Positions 1 through 13,700 of a stretch of 64,000 nt of DNA are shown one piece after another. The stretch spans positions 18,843,189-18,907,188 of the forward strand of contig CM019708.1 of the NCBI GenBank assembly GCA_009760885.1, given 5' to 3'. This stretch comes from Achatina immaculata (Eukaryota > Mollusca > Gastropoda > Stylommatophora > Achatinidae). Under the pieces are notes generated by a model. That model was given only the letters and a program-made list of their open reading frames with translations, searched no databases and had not been told where the DNA came from. The stretch's first letter is position 1, and every line of letters starts with the position of its first letter. The position numbers were made by a program, and so were the translations under genes.

Positions 1-1080
1 AGAAGTAAAATATGGCTTCTTACATCCTTCCCGTGCCGCTAAAAGGTCACATAGGGCTTGCATGGTAGTTTACCAAGATTTCCTGTTTTCGGCAAGCTTT
101 TCAGCCTCATCAAGGGATGTTATTCCCACTAAACTGGCCTCTCTTAACAATCTCCTCTTTAGAGTTTCACGTGGTTGACCTCTTTTTTCTTCGGCCTTCT
201 GTGTTCTACTTGATAGCTTGTTTTGGGATTATCTTGTTGTTTCTTCTCATCACATGACCGACATATGTCCATCTTCTTTTTCTGATCACCCATAAGACAG
301 GTTGTTGTTTGCTCATCTGTCTTATCTCTAAGTTGTTCTTGAATTTGTTCCACTTTATACTGAGTATTTTCATGAGGCATTTGTTTTCAAAAGAGTCTAT
401 GAAAGAGTCTAATTTATTGTCTGTTTCTTTAGTTGTTTTCCAGCTTTCGCATGCATAGATGAAGGTGGATATTACATTTGAATTGAATAGTCTTAACTGG
501 GTTTTTGTGCTTACAACTTCTGAATGTCATATGTTCTCAAGATTCTTGAAGATCGATGCTGCTTTTGCAATTCTAATTCTAACTTCCATCCTGGTCTATG
601 TAGCTGCCAAGGTATGCAAACTGATTGACTTTGTCAACAGCTGTCCCTTCTATGTGTATTTTTCTAGTTTGATTTATGGGAAGTTTCACTATTTTTGTTT
701 TGTCTTTGTTAATTTCAAGTCCTATTTTGCTAGCCAGTGAAGACAGGCTATCTGTTTTTTTCTTGCATGGAATTCACATTGTTACTGATAAGAGTTATGT
801 CAGCAGCAAAATAAAGATCTTCTAGTTGGGTCCCATGTACCCAGTCAATGCCTGTGTTACCTGTGCAGCATTTTTTCATTATGAAGTCTATGGCAGTTCC
901 AAAAAGCAAAGGAGATAATATGCATCTTTCTTTCACGTCTGTTTCAGTCTGGAACCATTCACTTATTCCTTCTTCTGTGTTGACTGCACAGGCATATCCA
1001 TTGTAGAGGTCTCTAATGATGTTGACAAATATGGCTACTAATGTCATATCCATGTACTTGCCACAGTGGTAGGACATAGC
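1..1080 (-). mobile_element. Degenerate non-LTR retrotransposon (LINE) reverse transcriptase fragment, family C
   Basis: Read on the minus strand, 1077 to about 750 gives a reverse transcriptase core: a stretch like ERCILSPLLFGTAIDFIMKK followed by LEDLYFAADITLIS, where the usual F/YADD catalytic box appears as FAAD. Further downstream (toward base 1) are matches to the RT thumb region, with frame breaks. The first catalytic aspartate is lost and the frame is broken, so this is a dead copy. A second copy of the same family lies at 20540-21130. It occupies the intron upstream of the first visible exon of gene 1. Confidence 0.75.
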
Positions 1081-1139
1081 GTAAATACTTAATCCAGTTA
1101 AATTTCTTGCGCTTTACAGCGCTTCTATATGCCCCAGTG

Positions 1140-1580
1140 ATGTGTCGCAAAGCAATGTATCTTTTCTTCTTCTTCTTCAAGCCACATTATGCCACATTAG
1201 CTGTGGGGTAGTGGTGCTTATGTCCCATATTTTCCTTCATTTAGTGGACTTGATTGCGATTTTGTCAGTTTCCTGCCTAGCCACTTTTCCTTCCTCAGCA
1301 CAGGAAGAAGCCACGCTTCTATTTATTCTGACTCGAATGAGCCACTTTCACTCTGAGAGATGAATGCTCAAACTACTGTTAAACTCAAGGGCCCAAAAAG
1401 GTATTTTCTACGATTCTAGTGCATACATTAGCGACCACAAAATGACATACACCATGCACGATACAAAAACACTGTCAGGAGTCAAAATAGGAAGTATTGG
1501 AAATGGAAACGCATCACAATTTGCTCAGGTATTTGGTGAGCATGAATCTAAATTTATTTATTTATTTTTGTTTTAACCAG
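1140..1580 (+). other. Intron segment of gene 1 conserved with gene 2 (51366-51795)
   Basis: This stretch aligns with 51366-51795 in the paralogous gene, including the blocks GCTGTGGGGT, CCATATTTTCCT and ACTCAAGGGC. Both end in a T-rich tract and an AG acceptor before the homologous exon. The differences include indels that are not multiples of three, so it is an aligned intron rather than an exon. Confidence 0.6.
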
Positions 1581-1713
1581 AGTAATTCTCTGTCGCTGAT
1601 GTGGGATCAGTTCTACTTCAACGTGGATGGTACATACACCTGTATAGTCTATTACCTGGCTGAAGACAACACAGCACGTTTGGAGAGTGAACAGATTACT
1701 GTTAAGTTAAAAG
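1581..1713 (+). CDS. Gene 1 exon: C-terminal part of Ig domain 1
   Basis: The exon starts after TTTTAACCAG and ends at AAAG before GTAAAA (133 nt, phase 0 in, phase 1 out). It encodes 44 residues with the Ig strand-E/F pattern LSLMW and NVDGTYTC. Gene 2 has a homologous exon of identical length and phase at 51796-51928; about half of the residues are the same. Confidence 0.87.
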
Positions 1714-4700
1714 GTAAAAAGAAGTTTCAATAGGACTGTTTCAGGCGTAGCTAAGTAATTAGAATAGCCTCATAGTCAAGCAGACCAGACTGGCACAACA
1801 CATTGACAAGTTCTCTTTGTGTCTTTAAGTGTCATGGCACTGAATATATATTTCTAGGAGGGCCTGGACACCTGTGGCTAAACATTTTTGCCTTGGTAAC
1901 CACAGGGGCAAACAGGACATTTCGGTTAGTGCGATCCGCTCTTGTTCCGCAGATGTACGATCTCGGAGGGTCTTAGAACAGCGCCTTATTTTCCAGACTG
2001 GCTGTCTCCACCCAGCTGGAATTAACAACGTCTGCAGCTTTCTGTAACTTCTTTCTTTTTCCACTGGCCTTTTTTATACTCTAATTTCTTTCTCTATGCT
2101 ACCCCTCCCTACCACCATCCTATTTCCTTCTCTGCCAACATATTGGTCTTGTCCCATTCACCAGTTTTACATTTCCTCCCTGTAGGTGTTTAAGTTCTTC
2201 ATTCATTATCTCTCGCGTCCTCTTTTCTCTCCCCTTCCCCCCCCCCCCCCCCCCACCCACACCTCTAGCGGCTATCATGTTTCTATTGCCTTCCTCTCTC
2301 TCCGCTTCTTCGCTATGATTGGCTATATCGGGAATCTTTTGTCTGTAGGCAACGTTTTTTTTTTTTTTTTCTTCCTCCTCCTTCTTCCACACACAATTAA
2401 GCTTTGCTGAGAGCTAGACGCTTCAGATAAGTTATATATGTTTGTATTTTGTTTTTGCATGTATCCTCGAATAAGGCTCACGCCGAAATATCGGATGTTG
2501 TATGTTTTTCATTTATACATTCTCATACTTTATATTCGTTTTTTTCTCACCTTGCTCACTTCCTCCCTCACTTTGTAAAACTGCACCATACACCTCTATC
2601 TACCTTATTTATATTAACCAGTTTTACTGCAGTCGCCATCCCTTTTATCATGGCACTGAATGCATTAGTAATAATTTTCATTCCAGGGGCCCACAGAGTT
2701 TTTCTATGGGACTTGGGATACAAACGTGAAAAGAGAATGTAAAGTACATACTATATAGACTTTATTATATGTTATATTATGAAATTACAGTGATGTACAT
2801 ACAGTGGATATAATCAAGCTATACAAAACTTCACCTTCACCTGACACAGCAGTGACAGATTGATGTGTTTTTAACAAAAATATAGTGGCTTCATATTTTC
2901 AGATAATTAATTATCTACCTATCTACCCACCTACCTAACTTACCTACCTTACTACCTACCTAATATACCTACCTACGTAACCAACTAGCTAGCTAGCTAC
3001 CTAACTACCTACCTACCTAACCTACCTACATAACGAACTAGCTAGCTAGCTATCTACCTACCTACCTATCTGTCTACCCACCTACGTACCTACCTAACCT
3101 ACATACCTAACGTACCTACCTATACACCTATGTCACCTAACCTACCTAACCAATCAACCTAACCTTCCTACCTAACCTACCTACCCACATACCTAACCTA
3201 TCTACCCACCTACATAACCTACCTGCCTACCTAACCTAACTTCCTACCTAACCTACCCAACCTACCTACCTAAGATACCCCCCACATACCTATCTACCCA
3301 CCTAACTAATCTACCTACCCACCTACTTAACCACCTAACTAACCTACATACCTACCTAACCTATCAAACATACCTACCTAACTTACCTACCTATCCACCT
3401 ACCTACCAAACCTACCTACCTAAATAGCCTAACTACTTACCAAACCTACCTACCTACCTAAATAGCCTACCTACCTTACCTGCCTACCTAACCTACCTAC
3501 CTACCTAACATTCCTACCCAATCTGCATACACACCTATCTAATCTACCTAACATACCTACCTACCCACCTACTTACCTACCCTACCTACCTACCCATCTA
3601 CCTAACCTACCTACCCACCTACATACTTACCTAAGCTACCTACCTACCTACTCACCTACATATCTACCTAAGCTACCTACCTAACCTACCCACCTATCTA
3701 ACCTAACCAACCAACCTAACCTGCCTACCCACCTACATAACCACCTACCTACCTACCTGCCTTCCTACCTAACCTACTACCTAACCTACCTACCCACCTT
3801 CCTACCTACCTACCTAACCTATCCACCTACCTAATCATCCTACCTACTTAACATACTACCTACCTACATACCTAACTACCTACCCATCTAGCTAACCTGT
3901 CGAATCTATCTACTTAACCTATCTACCTACCTACCTAACCTATCAAACCTACCTACCTAACCAACCTACCTACCCACAAACCCACCTACCTACCTATCTA
4001 ACCTACCCACCTATCTAACCTACCTGCCTAACCTGTCCACCTATCTAAACTACCCACCTAAATAACCTACCTACCTACCTAATCTACCTACCTACCTAAC
4101 CTGTCCACCTATCTAACCTACCCACCTAAATAACCTACCTACCTAATCTACCTACCTACCTAATCTACCTACCTAACCTACCTACCTATCTAACCTACCT
4201 ACCTACCCACCTATCTAACCTACCTACCTACCCACCTATCTAACCTACCTACCTTCCCACCTATCTAACCTACCTACCTACCCACCTGTCTTACCTACCC
4301 ACCTATCTAACCTACCTACCTTCCCACCTATCTAACCTACCTACCTACCCACCTATCTAACCTACCTACCTACCCACCTATCTAACCTACCTACCTTCCC
4401 ACCTACCTAACCTACCAACCTTCCTACCTACCTAACCTACCCACCTACCTAACTTACATACCTGCCTAACCCACCAACCTAACTTTCCTACCTACCTACC
4501 TACCTAACCCACCAACCTAACTTTCCTGCCCACCTACCTACCTAACCTACCCACCTACCTAACCTCCCTACCCACCTATCTAACCTACCTACCTGACCCA
4601 CCTACCTAACCTACCTGCCTACCTACCTGACCCACCTACCTAACCTACCTGCCTACCTACCTGACCCACCTACCTACCCACCCATCTAATCTACCTGTCT

Positions 4701-7700
4701 ACCTAACCAACCTACCTATCTGTGTATCTGTCTATCAGATCTGGATCCAGCAATAGCTACAACACCTAAGCATATTCAAGATGGTTTGACCAAATCTTTG
4801 GTCGTGGAATGTTCATCAGTAAACTTTGGCCTGCATGACATAACATTGGTAAGTTCAGACTTTGACTGAAGACTGTATAATGAAGAATACCAGGTTTTGA
4901 TTTCAGATTTCCATAAAATTTTATATATGAATTCTTGCAGTTATTTTTTAAAAGCTGTTAGAAGAGGCATACCAGAGTTAATGGGAGAGAAATAACATAG
5001 CTGTAGTAATGTTTTGAAGGAGATCTAATAAAAATAGCTCTTAGTAATCTCGCTAATACATAGAGATCCTATACCACGTTGAAAGATTGAAGTAAACAAA
5101 AGTTTATACTGCAGTGATAGAATCAGACCTTTGGAAGCTGTGGTTTGTTGACCTTTGATTATGTATCACTTATCTAATACATTCACATTCACAGTTGCTT
5201 GCAAAGAGCATATTTTAAATACAGTATTATTTCTTATTAAGAGACAAACTATTAGTCTTTCTGTCTGTTTAAAAACAAATTTTCACAGTCGTAGATCACT
5301 GTGACAGCTTTATTTTATGTATAAAAATCTAAGAACAATATATCTCTGTCTTCAAGTATGAAAGTTTCAGTTCATTTCTCAATTGCAGCCTGCTCAGATA
5401 GAACTCTTCCATAGTTATGATGGAACAGAACAGCGTATTGCATCTGCTGTAACCATTGCATCTGCTAATGCATCTGATATGACCAATGATTCTTATATAT
5501 TTAAAGCTACTCCAGAGAATGGATGGGATATTGTCAGCAGTAATGTCCCTAAGGTATGTTGTTTTGTCTTTGCTATAGTGCTTGAGGGTCATGAACTTCA
5601 TATTGCTCATTATGTTTTGTTTTGCTGCATTTTGTAACACGCTCTCCTCCATAATGTTGAATCACAAACATTAAATAAGGCAACAGAAGCAGAATCTGAG
5701 GACATTGAAATGTGGATTTACCGAAGAATGGGGCATATTTCAAGGACGCATTCTAAAAAATTACAAAGAAACAATAAATTGAAACTAAAATTCTAAATAC
5801 CGAAAATAAAGAAAATTGGCATCAGTCAGTCAGTCATTTACATGTCCCTTTCGGAACTTTGCCTCCCTAACAGCTCTCTTGTAGACCTCTCGGCTGTAAG
5901 CAAGATGCCCTGCTGCTGATGCATCCATTTGCAAGTCATCAATGATGTCTTGCAGCCATCTTCACCTTGGCCTTCCTCTCTTCCATTTTCCCATTATGTA
6001 CCTTTCCAAGACTGTCTTCTCTAAATTCTCATGATGCTTAATATGTCCAGAATATTTAAGTTTTCTCTGTTTGATCTTTTTTATTAGCTAGCCTTCTTGA
6101 ATATTAAGTTTGAACCAGACAATTAAAATATGCCGCAACATGTAAGTAATTATAACAGTAATGGTAATGAAACAAGACTTAAATGAACAAGTGAGAAGCA
6201 ATGCTATACATGACTGGGCAACATCAATAAAACAAGATTCAAATGGGCAGGATGCACTGTAAAAGAAAATTACACCATAAATTTGGGATCTGTTATTACA
6301 CCATACATTTGGGATCTGTTATTACACCATAAGTTTGGGATATTAACAGCAAACCTGCACTAGGACGACGGCACGCGATGAAGATGGTATTGTAACATGC
6401 TAATAATTTATCCGCACTAGAACTTAAACCAAATTAATTTTGTCATTTTGAACCACATGATGTTATTGTTTTTCTTATGTATGTATGCAATTGCTTCTTT
6501 GAAATACTGACATCTTTGACAAGACTGAGGACTTTTTCCACTTTAGGTGTAACTGTTCCAGGGTATATTTTCTGCATTTTTCGTCCAGTAGGATGCATTT
6601 CCTATATATCTAATATTTAGCATTTTGCTTTGCATGTGACAGACAAACATTTAAGCATGTAACAGACAAACATTCAAGCACATGACAGACAAACACTCAG
6701 GCATATAACAGACAAACATTCAGACACTTCATCAGACAAAAATTCAAGCACATGACAAATTTGAAAGAGATGATTGCTGATAAAAATAAACAGAATGAAG
6801 TAAAAACATAACTTTTGACACAAATAAGATTATTGATGGACTGAATGAAAGGATGACTTGAAAGTAATTAAGACATGATTTTTGGTAGAACAAAAACAGA
6901 CCTCCTGACTGACAGAATCACAATCATGATAATTGTTTGAAAATGAGTGCACAATATGGTGGTTGAAATAATGAATTTTTTAAAATGACCACTAACTTCA
7001 ATCATGAAAATAATATGACAGGAGTATCAAGCTGAATGAGACATACAAACATCAGTAATAACTTAAGAGAAAAATTGTAGCATACAAGTGAATAACGGTA
7101 GATATAAATGTATCAAATGCATAACTGAAAAAAAATGCAGCTTTGAAATATTACTTGTCCGAACAGTAAATAAAAACAGTGACAGCTGTACATTTAGGTG
7201 TCTTTTGATTTTCACTTTTGCTTTGACGTGCAAAATTCTTACTTGTACTGTATATTCTGCTTCACTTTCATATTTCGATTCTTGTTTATATTTTAATTCC
7301 CTTTCAGATTTTTTTTTCCATATTTTGCTTACTTCACAAACACTTTAGGTATCTTACTAAAGCCAAAACCTTCATGATAAATGATTCAGTTGGTGTTTTA
7401 TTTACTTTAATTAAATGAAGAGTGACACTCTTTTGACAGGGTCAGGCTTTGAGTTTGGCTGTCATCCGGGAACTTCCTACCACGAGAGAGTCAGGGACCT
7501 ACAAGTGTATCCTCAGTGGTACTAGTAATGAAAGTGTTTCGACAGTTCAGACCATGAGTACAGCCCAAGTTACAGCTTCAGGTATGTAATTTTTGGCACT
7601 GGAATGTTTGCTACTCAGTGTTTGCTGTCTTTGCATATCTATTTTTGTTTTAAAAAAATATTTAAAAATCACGTCCATGGTTACTCAACTGAGTTTTGTG

Positions 7701-10700
7701 CAGGTGTTTTAAATACAAAAGTTTCATTCACAATGAAATAAAAAGTTAAAACAATCAATAACATGTAAAAAAAATTACTTTAGAAATGAAAATGTGATGC
7801 TTACAAAAGTTAACTGCATTTTGTTACGGAATATTTTCTTCTTCTTCTTGTGCTCGTGCTTACTTCAGCTGATGTAGCTTGATGACTAATGCTCATAGCG
7901 GAACAGGGCAAATGCATTTTTTTGTCAAGACCTTGTGAAGGTTGCTAGCTCTGGCTTTTTTGGTGCAGCCAACCAGAAAGGTCAGAGCAGCACCTCGTGA
8001 TGTAATCAGAAGTATTCATGTGAATGTTCATTGATGTTATGCCCACTTATACTTTTGTCTGTGTTTCACTTGTCATACATTCCCCTAGGAACTGTGTTAA
8101 GAATACACTTATCTTAAGATAGTCTTAGTGAGACAGGGAACATAGATATGTTTACTTAAAAACTCTGACCTACTTCTGTAGCCCAGAAACCTGTAGCAAT
8201 CAACACTAATTGTAATTGTTATTTTTGTAAAATGTAATGTCAGGTTGGTTTGGTGGATGGATGGGGACATGGAGATTGCCAGTAGGGATGAGGAAAATCT
8301 GGTGTGAAACCAATGAATCCAGGACATGACAAGCCCATGGGTCTTTACAACAGTGGGTATCAGAATGATGTAAAGAAAACAGACCCAGCAGACTATAGGT
8401 GGCAGGGAATTGATATCATTGAGGCACTCATCAGATTCTTCATCTCAGAGTTGGTTGAAGTGTCTCTGTGGAACTGTTTCAAAGCCGTCTGGCCAGCCAG
8501 AATTGCATGCTGGATCTGACATGGAGAAGGGGCTTAAGTACAGCCACCAGAGGCTGGAAAACAAAGTTTTGGCCAGGCCGGCCTACAACACTGTCTTCAT
8601 GGCAGTCCGAGCAAGACCAGTCTGCTCTAGCAAGGAAAGGTGCTGAAGTCAGAGGTACCCAGCCAAGAGGCGCATCGCAAAAATCAGAGTACCAGGCATC
8701 ATCGCCAGTGTGCATACAAAGAAGAAGACTTGTCATACACACAGATGTCACAAGTTTTAATTCATGTTTGTCATATTTCAGATATTGTTATATTTCATTT
8801 GAGAGTCATTATTTTTGTATGGCCAAGTGCAGTCATGAGAACTGCGCAATTTAAATATGATTTTTCATGATTTAGTATGAGTACAACTACTTTGCGAGCC
8901 CTATGTGATGTTTAACAGCACGGGAAGGATATAAGATAAGAAGTATGAGTAGAATATGTGTTGCTGAGTATTTTGATGATAACTCATGAGTTGTTGATGT
9001 AGCATTGCTTTTGAGAAGAAGATAGAATTACAGAACATTAGTGTGATTGCACAAGACAGCTTATTGAGGCCTTCTATATGAATAAGAGCCACTTTGGTTT
9101 GACACGTCGTGTGTCTCAACTTTTCTGGTTGTATGTTCTTGTTCATGATGTGTACAATTAGTGTGGTTCTCAGTTGCCGTTAGTCGTATGTGATATATTT
9201 TCTGTTTTGTGGTTAATATTTTCCTTGATCATCATGTAGTTATGCGTTGTTACTTATGTACAAGTATATGAAAATGTGCTGTGTTAATGTGTCTAAATTT
9301 TTCATATTAGGTAAAATTCATAGGGCAGCAAGCTAGGCGCAGATGAAGGGATTAGAACCTGGGTTGATATATATTTGGATGAAGACCGCAGATTACTAAC
9401 ACAACCATGTCCTTAATGGCAGCTGAGTGGTGTGTTCATTAGTGCGCCAGTCTCTCCCACCCAAGTTTACAGTTCACATCCAAATGAAGGGGCTTAAGTC
9501 AGCAGCTGTAGAAGAGTATGCTTGGTTGTTTATAAAGCTGTGGAAGAGTATGCTTGGTTGTTTATAAAGCTGTGGAAGAGTATGCTTGGTTGTTTATAAA
9601 GCTGTGGAAGAGTATGCTTGGTTGTTTATAAAGCTGTGGAAGAGTATGCGTGGTTGTTTATAAAGCTGTAGAAGTGTATGCTTGGTTGTTTATAAAGCTG
9701 TAGAAGAGTATTTATAAAACTGAAGAAGTGAAGGTAGCCAGGCATTATGCTGACTATATAATTCTCTTATCTTCTCATAGTACAAGCGAAATACGGGTAC
9801 TAACTTTTTATCTCCTAATTGATTCTATAGCATGAGGGGCTGCTTGTTTCCTTTTTTTTTTCATGTGCTTCTGTAGAGATCAGGTGCATGTTTATGAGAA
9901 AGACAGATAGACAAATAGATAGTCAGAGAGATGAACAAACATACAGACTGAGACAGAAATAGAATCTGTAAGTAATAATTATGAAGATATGGAATTGATT
10001 TCATTTTCATCATGTCTCTTGTATTCCTAGTTGCCACAAAACAGGACATTTATGACAGAGTTGGTGAAGAGGATCGACAAGGTAATTTGTTGGGTTTTTT
10101 TTTCAGCATAAACCTTCCTTTCATCATTTATATCCATATTTTATTCATATCATATTCATTCACTTATATTTTTCTCACTCAGTTTTGCTCATGTATTCCT
10201 CAACAAGGACTGGAATTGCAAACTGATAATATGTTTATGGAAGAATGTGAAGAAAAAACGATGAAAGATAAAAGGAAGACTGTGTTGATCTTTATTTATG
10301 TATCTTTTAATCCCTCAGGCTGTGTCTCATGAAGAAAATATGATAGGGTATGTGCCAAACTAGCACCGTTCGTTGTTTGTCTTGAACTGTCTGTCAATTG
10401 TGGACCAGTTTATGTCGTTGGACTAATGACCTTTTTTGCCATAGAGAAAGTTAATCTCACTCTTGATTACTATGCTAGGATTGCTATAGTATCATTCTCT
10501 CCTTTGTGTTCTCCAGTGATGGCAAACCATTTAGATTTTATCCTTGTTATTTTATGTTCACAGTGGTTCTATATTCATCTACCATCTCTTTCTATATACA
10601 TAAATGCATGCATCAGAACATCGTTATGATGCTTCATTAGGCCTGGACTGATCCCCAGCTTGATCTGTCTCATGCTTTGATAGAGTCTCTTGTCAAGCAT

Positions 10701-13700
10701 CTTTAACTGTTCTACTTTAGATCAGTGTCATCATCACAATGAAGAAAGCCTGTATCTTTGCATAATATGTCGCCTTTTATTCTGTTATAATTTTCTTTCT
10801 TTGAATTATGTTAAACTGGGGGGCAAGGTACCTCCTTTTCTTTAACTATTGATGTGTTAAAAGGGACAGAGTTTTATCATTTGAAGTAGCTTCCCCCACT
10901 CTGCCACGAATCCAACAGCATCATACATGACTTTTATTATCTTCCATCCATAGCATTTTTGGGTTTTACAGGTTTGTAACATATTGCACTGCATTACACA
11001 GAGTGTAGTGAGGATTCATAACAAAATGCGACTATAAATCCAGAAAGCATCAATCAAGCTACATATGTCAAGAAAGTATAAGAATGAGAAAGTAAGGGAA
11101 TAACAGAAAAAAAGATGAAAGGAGCATCGGTATTCAATTAAAAAAAAATAAGTGCTGAAATCAGTAAAACGGACTTCTAGTATGTTTAATTTTGATAAAG
11201 AACACAAACGAAATAAAAATATTGATTAATATTTCTTTTTTTTTTCTCCTCCTGCTTCAACATAAGATCATTTTATTATTATTTTTTATATGATCAGGTT
11301 ATTACTTGTTTACCTGCAACTTCGAGAATGGTCTCTGTGGGTTTGACCTACCAGAGCCTTCCTCTTACCCTGGTTGGCAGCACGTGCAGAGCCGACTGGT
11401 TGGAGATGCTGAAGACCACACTTTAAGAAACGAATCAGGTAAATGGAAGTCTACAAAGATTTGTTCTTTGTTCATAATGTAGATGCTGAATGTGCCATTA
11501 ATGTGATAGTAAATGTTTAGTGTGACATTAATGTTACAGAATATGTTGAATATGCCAATTTTGAATGCGGTATTAACATGATGAAAGATGTTGCACATGT
11601 TGTTACAGTTATGCAGTGAAATGTATTTGGTTTATGTGGAAATGAGTTTGACAGGAAGTTGAATTATCAGAGATTGTTACTTGAACAAGAACAGATTATG
11701 TAGCGGCAGTGTATATTGTTATAATTTCTGTCTTGTGAGTTTTTTTAAATTTTGTACCAACCCGGAATTGAACCCACGATCTGTCCAACTGGCACTGCAC
11801 TTCGAAGTGCATCTTAGCCAGTAAGCTAAGGAGGACCGGTATTAAATATGACTAATTAAATTTAACATCACTGTATCTTCCATTTTCCTATCTCTTCCAG
11901 TTTCAGCTCTTGTGTCACAATTCTTTTCAGGACACTACTTGCGTGTACATGTACCTGAGAGGAGCTATTCGGTAGCAACAGTGAAGTCGAAAAAGTTCTC
12001 AGCACCAGGAAGGAGACTTTGTATCAGCTTCTGGTACCATGTTAGTGGATATAATGCAGAGCTGTCAGTTTACATAACACAGAATTATACTGTGAATTAC
12101 TTCCAGACCAGAGGTTTGTGAGAAAATGTTTTGTCTTGTCTTGTCTCCTTCCTTATATACCTTTCAGTGTTGAGGGCACAAGTAGACATATTGATAGTGG
12201 TCAACGATTTGCTTCATACAAATGGGATACCTAATGCTGCTGTAATTTCCTCTCTATCTCCTGCATGAGCAGCCTCTTCCTCTGTCACCTACATATCTTA
12301 GTGTGAATGTTTTCTGTGGTATACTGTCTGGCGATAACCGTGTAACATAGTCAAACCATTTGACTTGCTGTTTCTGGATATAATGTAATACTGGTGTTAC
12401 TCCAACTTTTAAAAGGGATGGCGACTGCAGTAAAACTGGTTTAAATAATAAAGGTGGATAGAGGTGTATGGTGTAGTTTTACAAAGTGGCAGAGCGAGTG
12501 AGTAAAGTGAGAAAAAAACGAATAGAAAGTGTGATAATGTATAAATGAAAAACATACAACATCCGATATTTCGGTGTGAGCCTTTTTTCAAGGATTACAT
12601 GCACAACGAGACAAAAAAACAAATAACTAAATGAAGAACTTATCTTAATATGGCCTCCTCCAGAAGTAGGAAACAGAGAAATGCGTGTCTTAGAAGATAC
12701 ACATGGACCACGCTGGCCACACAAAGGATACGCCAATAGAGCCAATCATAAAGAAGAGGTGGAAAGAGAGGAAGAAAACAAGTGGTAGAAAGGGTTGGGG
12801 GAAAGGCAATAGAAACATGATAGCTGCTAGAGGAGAAGGTGTCGGGGGGAGGGGGGGAGAGGAAAAAGGGGAACCAGAGAGATAATGAATGAAGAACATT
12901 AACACCTGCAGGGAGAAAATGTGAAACTAGTGAATAGGACAAGACCTTATAAACACCAATATGTTGCCAGAGTAGAAAAGAGGGTGGTGGTAGGGATTGG
13001 TAGCTTGGAGGAAGAAAGTAGAGTAAAAAAAAAAGGGGGGGGGGTGGAAAACTAAAGAGGTTACAGAAAGCTGAAGACATTGTTAATTCCAGCTGGATGG
13101 AGACAGCCAGCCTGGAAAATAAGGCGCTGTTCTAGGACCCTCCGAGATCGTACATCAGCAGAACAAGAGCGACTTCTGGAGGAGGCCATATTAAGATAAG
13201 TTCTTCATTTAGTTATTTGTTTTTTTGTCTTATTGTGCGTGTAATCGTCGGAAAAAGGCTCACACCGAAATATCGGATGTTGTATGTTTTTCATTTATAC
13301 ATTCTCATACTTTCTATTCGTTTTTTCTCACTTTACTCACTCCCTCTGCCACTTTGTAAAACTAGACCATACACCTCTATCTACCTTTATTACTTCAACC
13401 TTTGGCCTGATGGTGTCATTTCTTATTTGATCTCTTCTTGTCACATTTAATATTCTCCTTAAACATCTCATTTCTGTCACGATGATTTTTCTTTTATTCT
13501 TGGCTGTTAGTGTCCATGCTTGACATTGATAGCATAGAGTTGGTAAGAAAATAGTGTTGTGCATTGCCTTTTTGTTTCATTTATGATGTTTGTTTTTCAG
13601 TAAAGGAGTCATTTGTCCAATGACCTGATTTGCTTTATTGTAACTGTTCTCAATCTGTGGGAAATCTTACAGCATTATGGAGTTAGTATGCATCCGATCA

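Noticed and set aside
1364..1527. A plausible extra gene 1 exon ending CTCAG before GTATTT
   Set aside because: The homologous gene 2 segment (51590-51740) carries stops and indels that are not multiples of three, and the next exon is in a different phase, so this is intron.
2460..2505. A hammerhead ribozyme in the foldback arm
   Set aside because: Only the GGC/GCC stem and GAAA are present; the CTGATGA core is changed in all three arms seen, so it is reported only as a resemblance.
9400..9485. A tRNA-like segment (GCAGCTGAGTGGTGT ... AGTTCACATCC)
   Set aside because: The boxes are weak, no second copy or target duplication was found in the window, and no cloverleaf forms.
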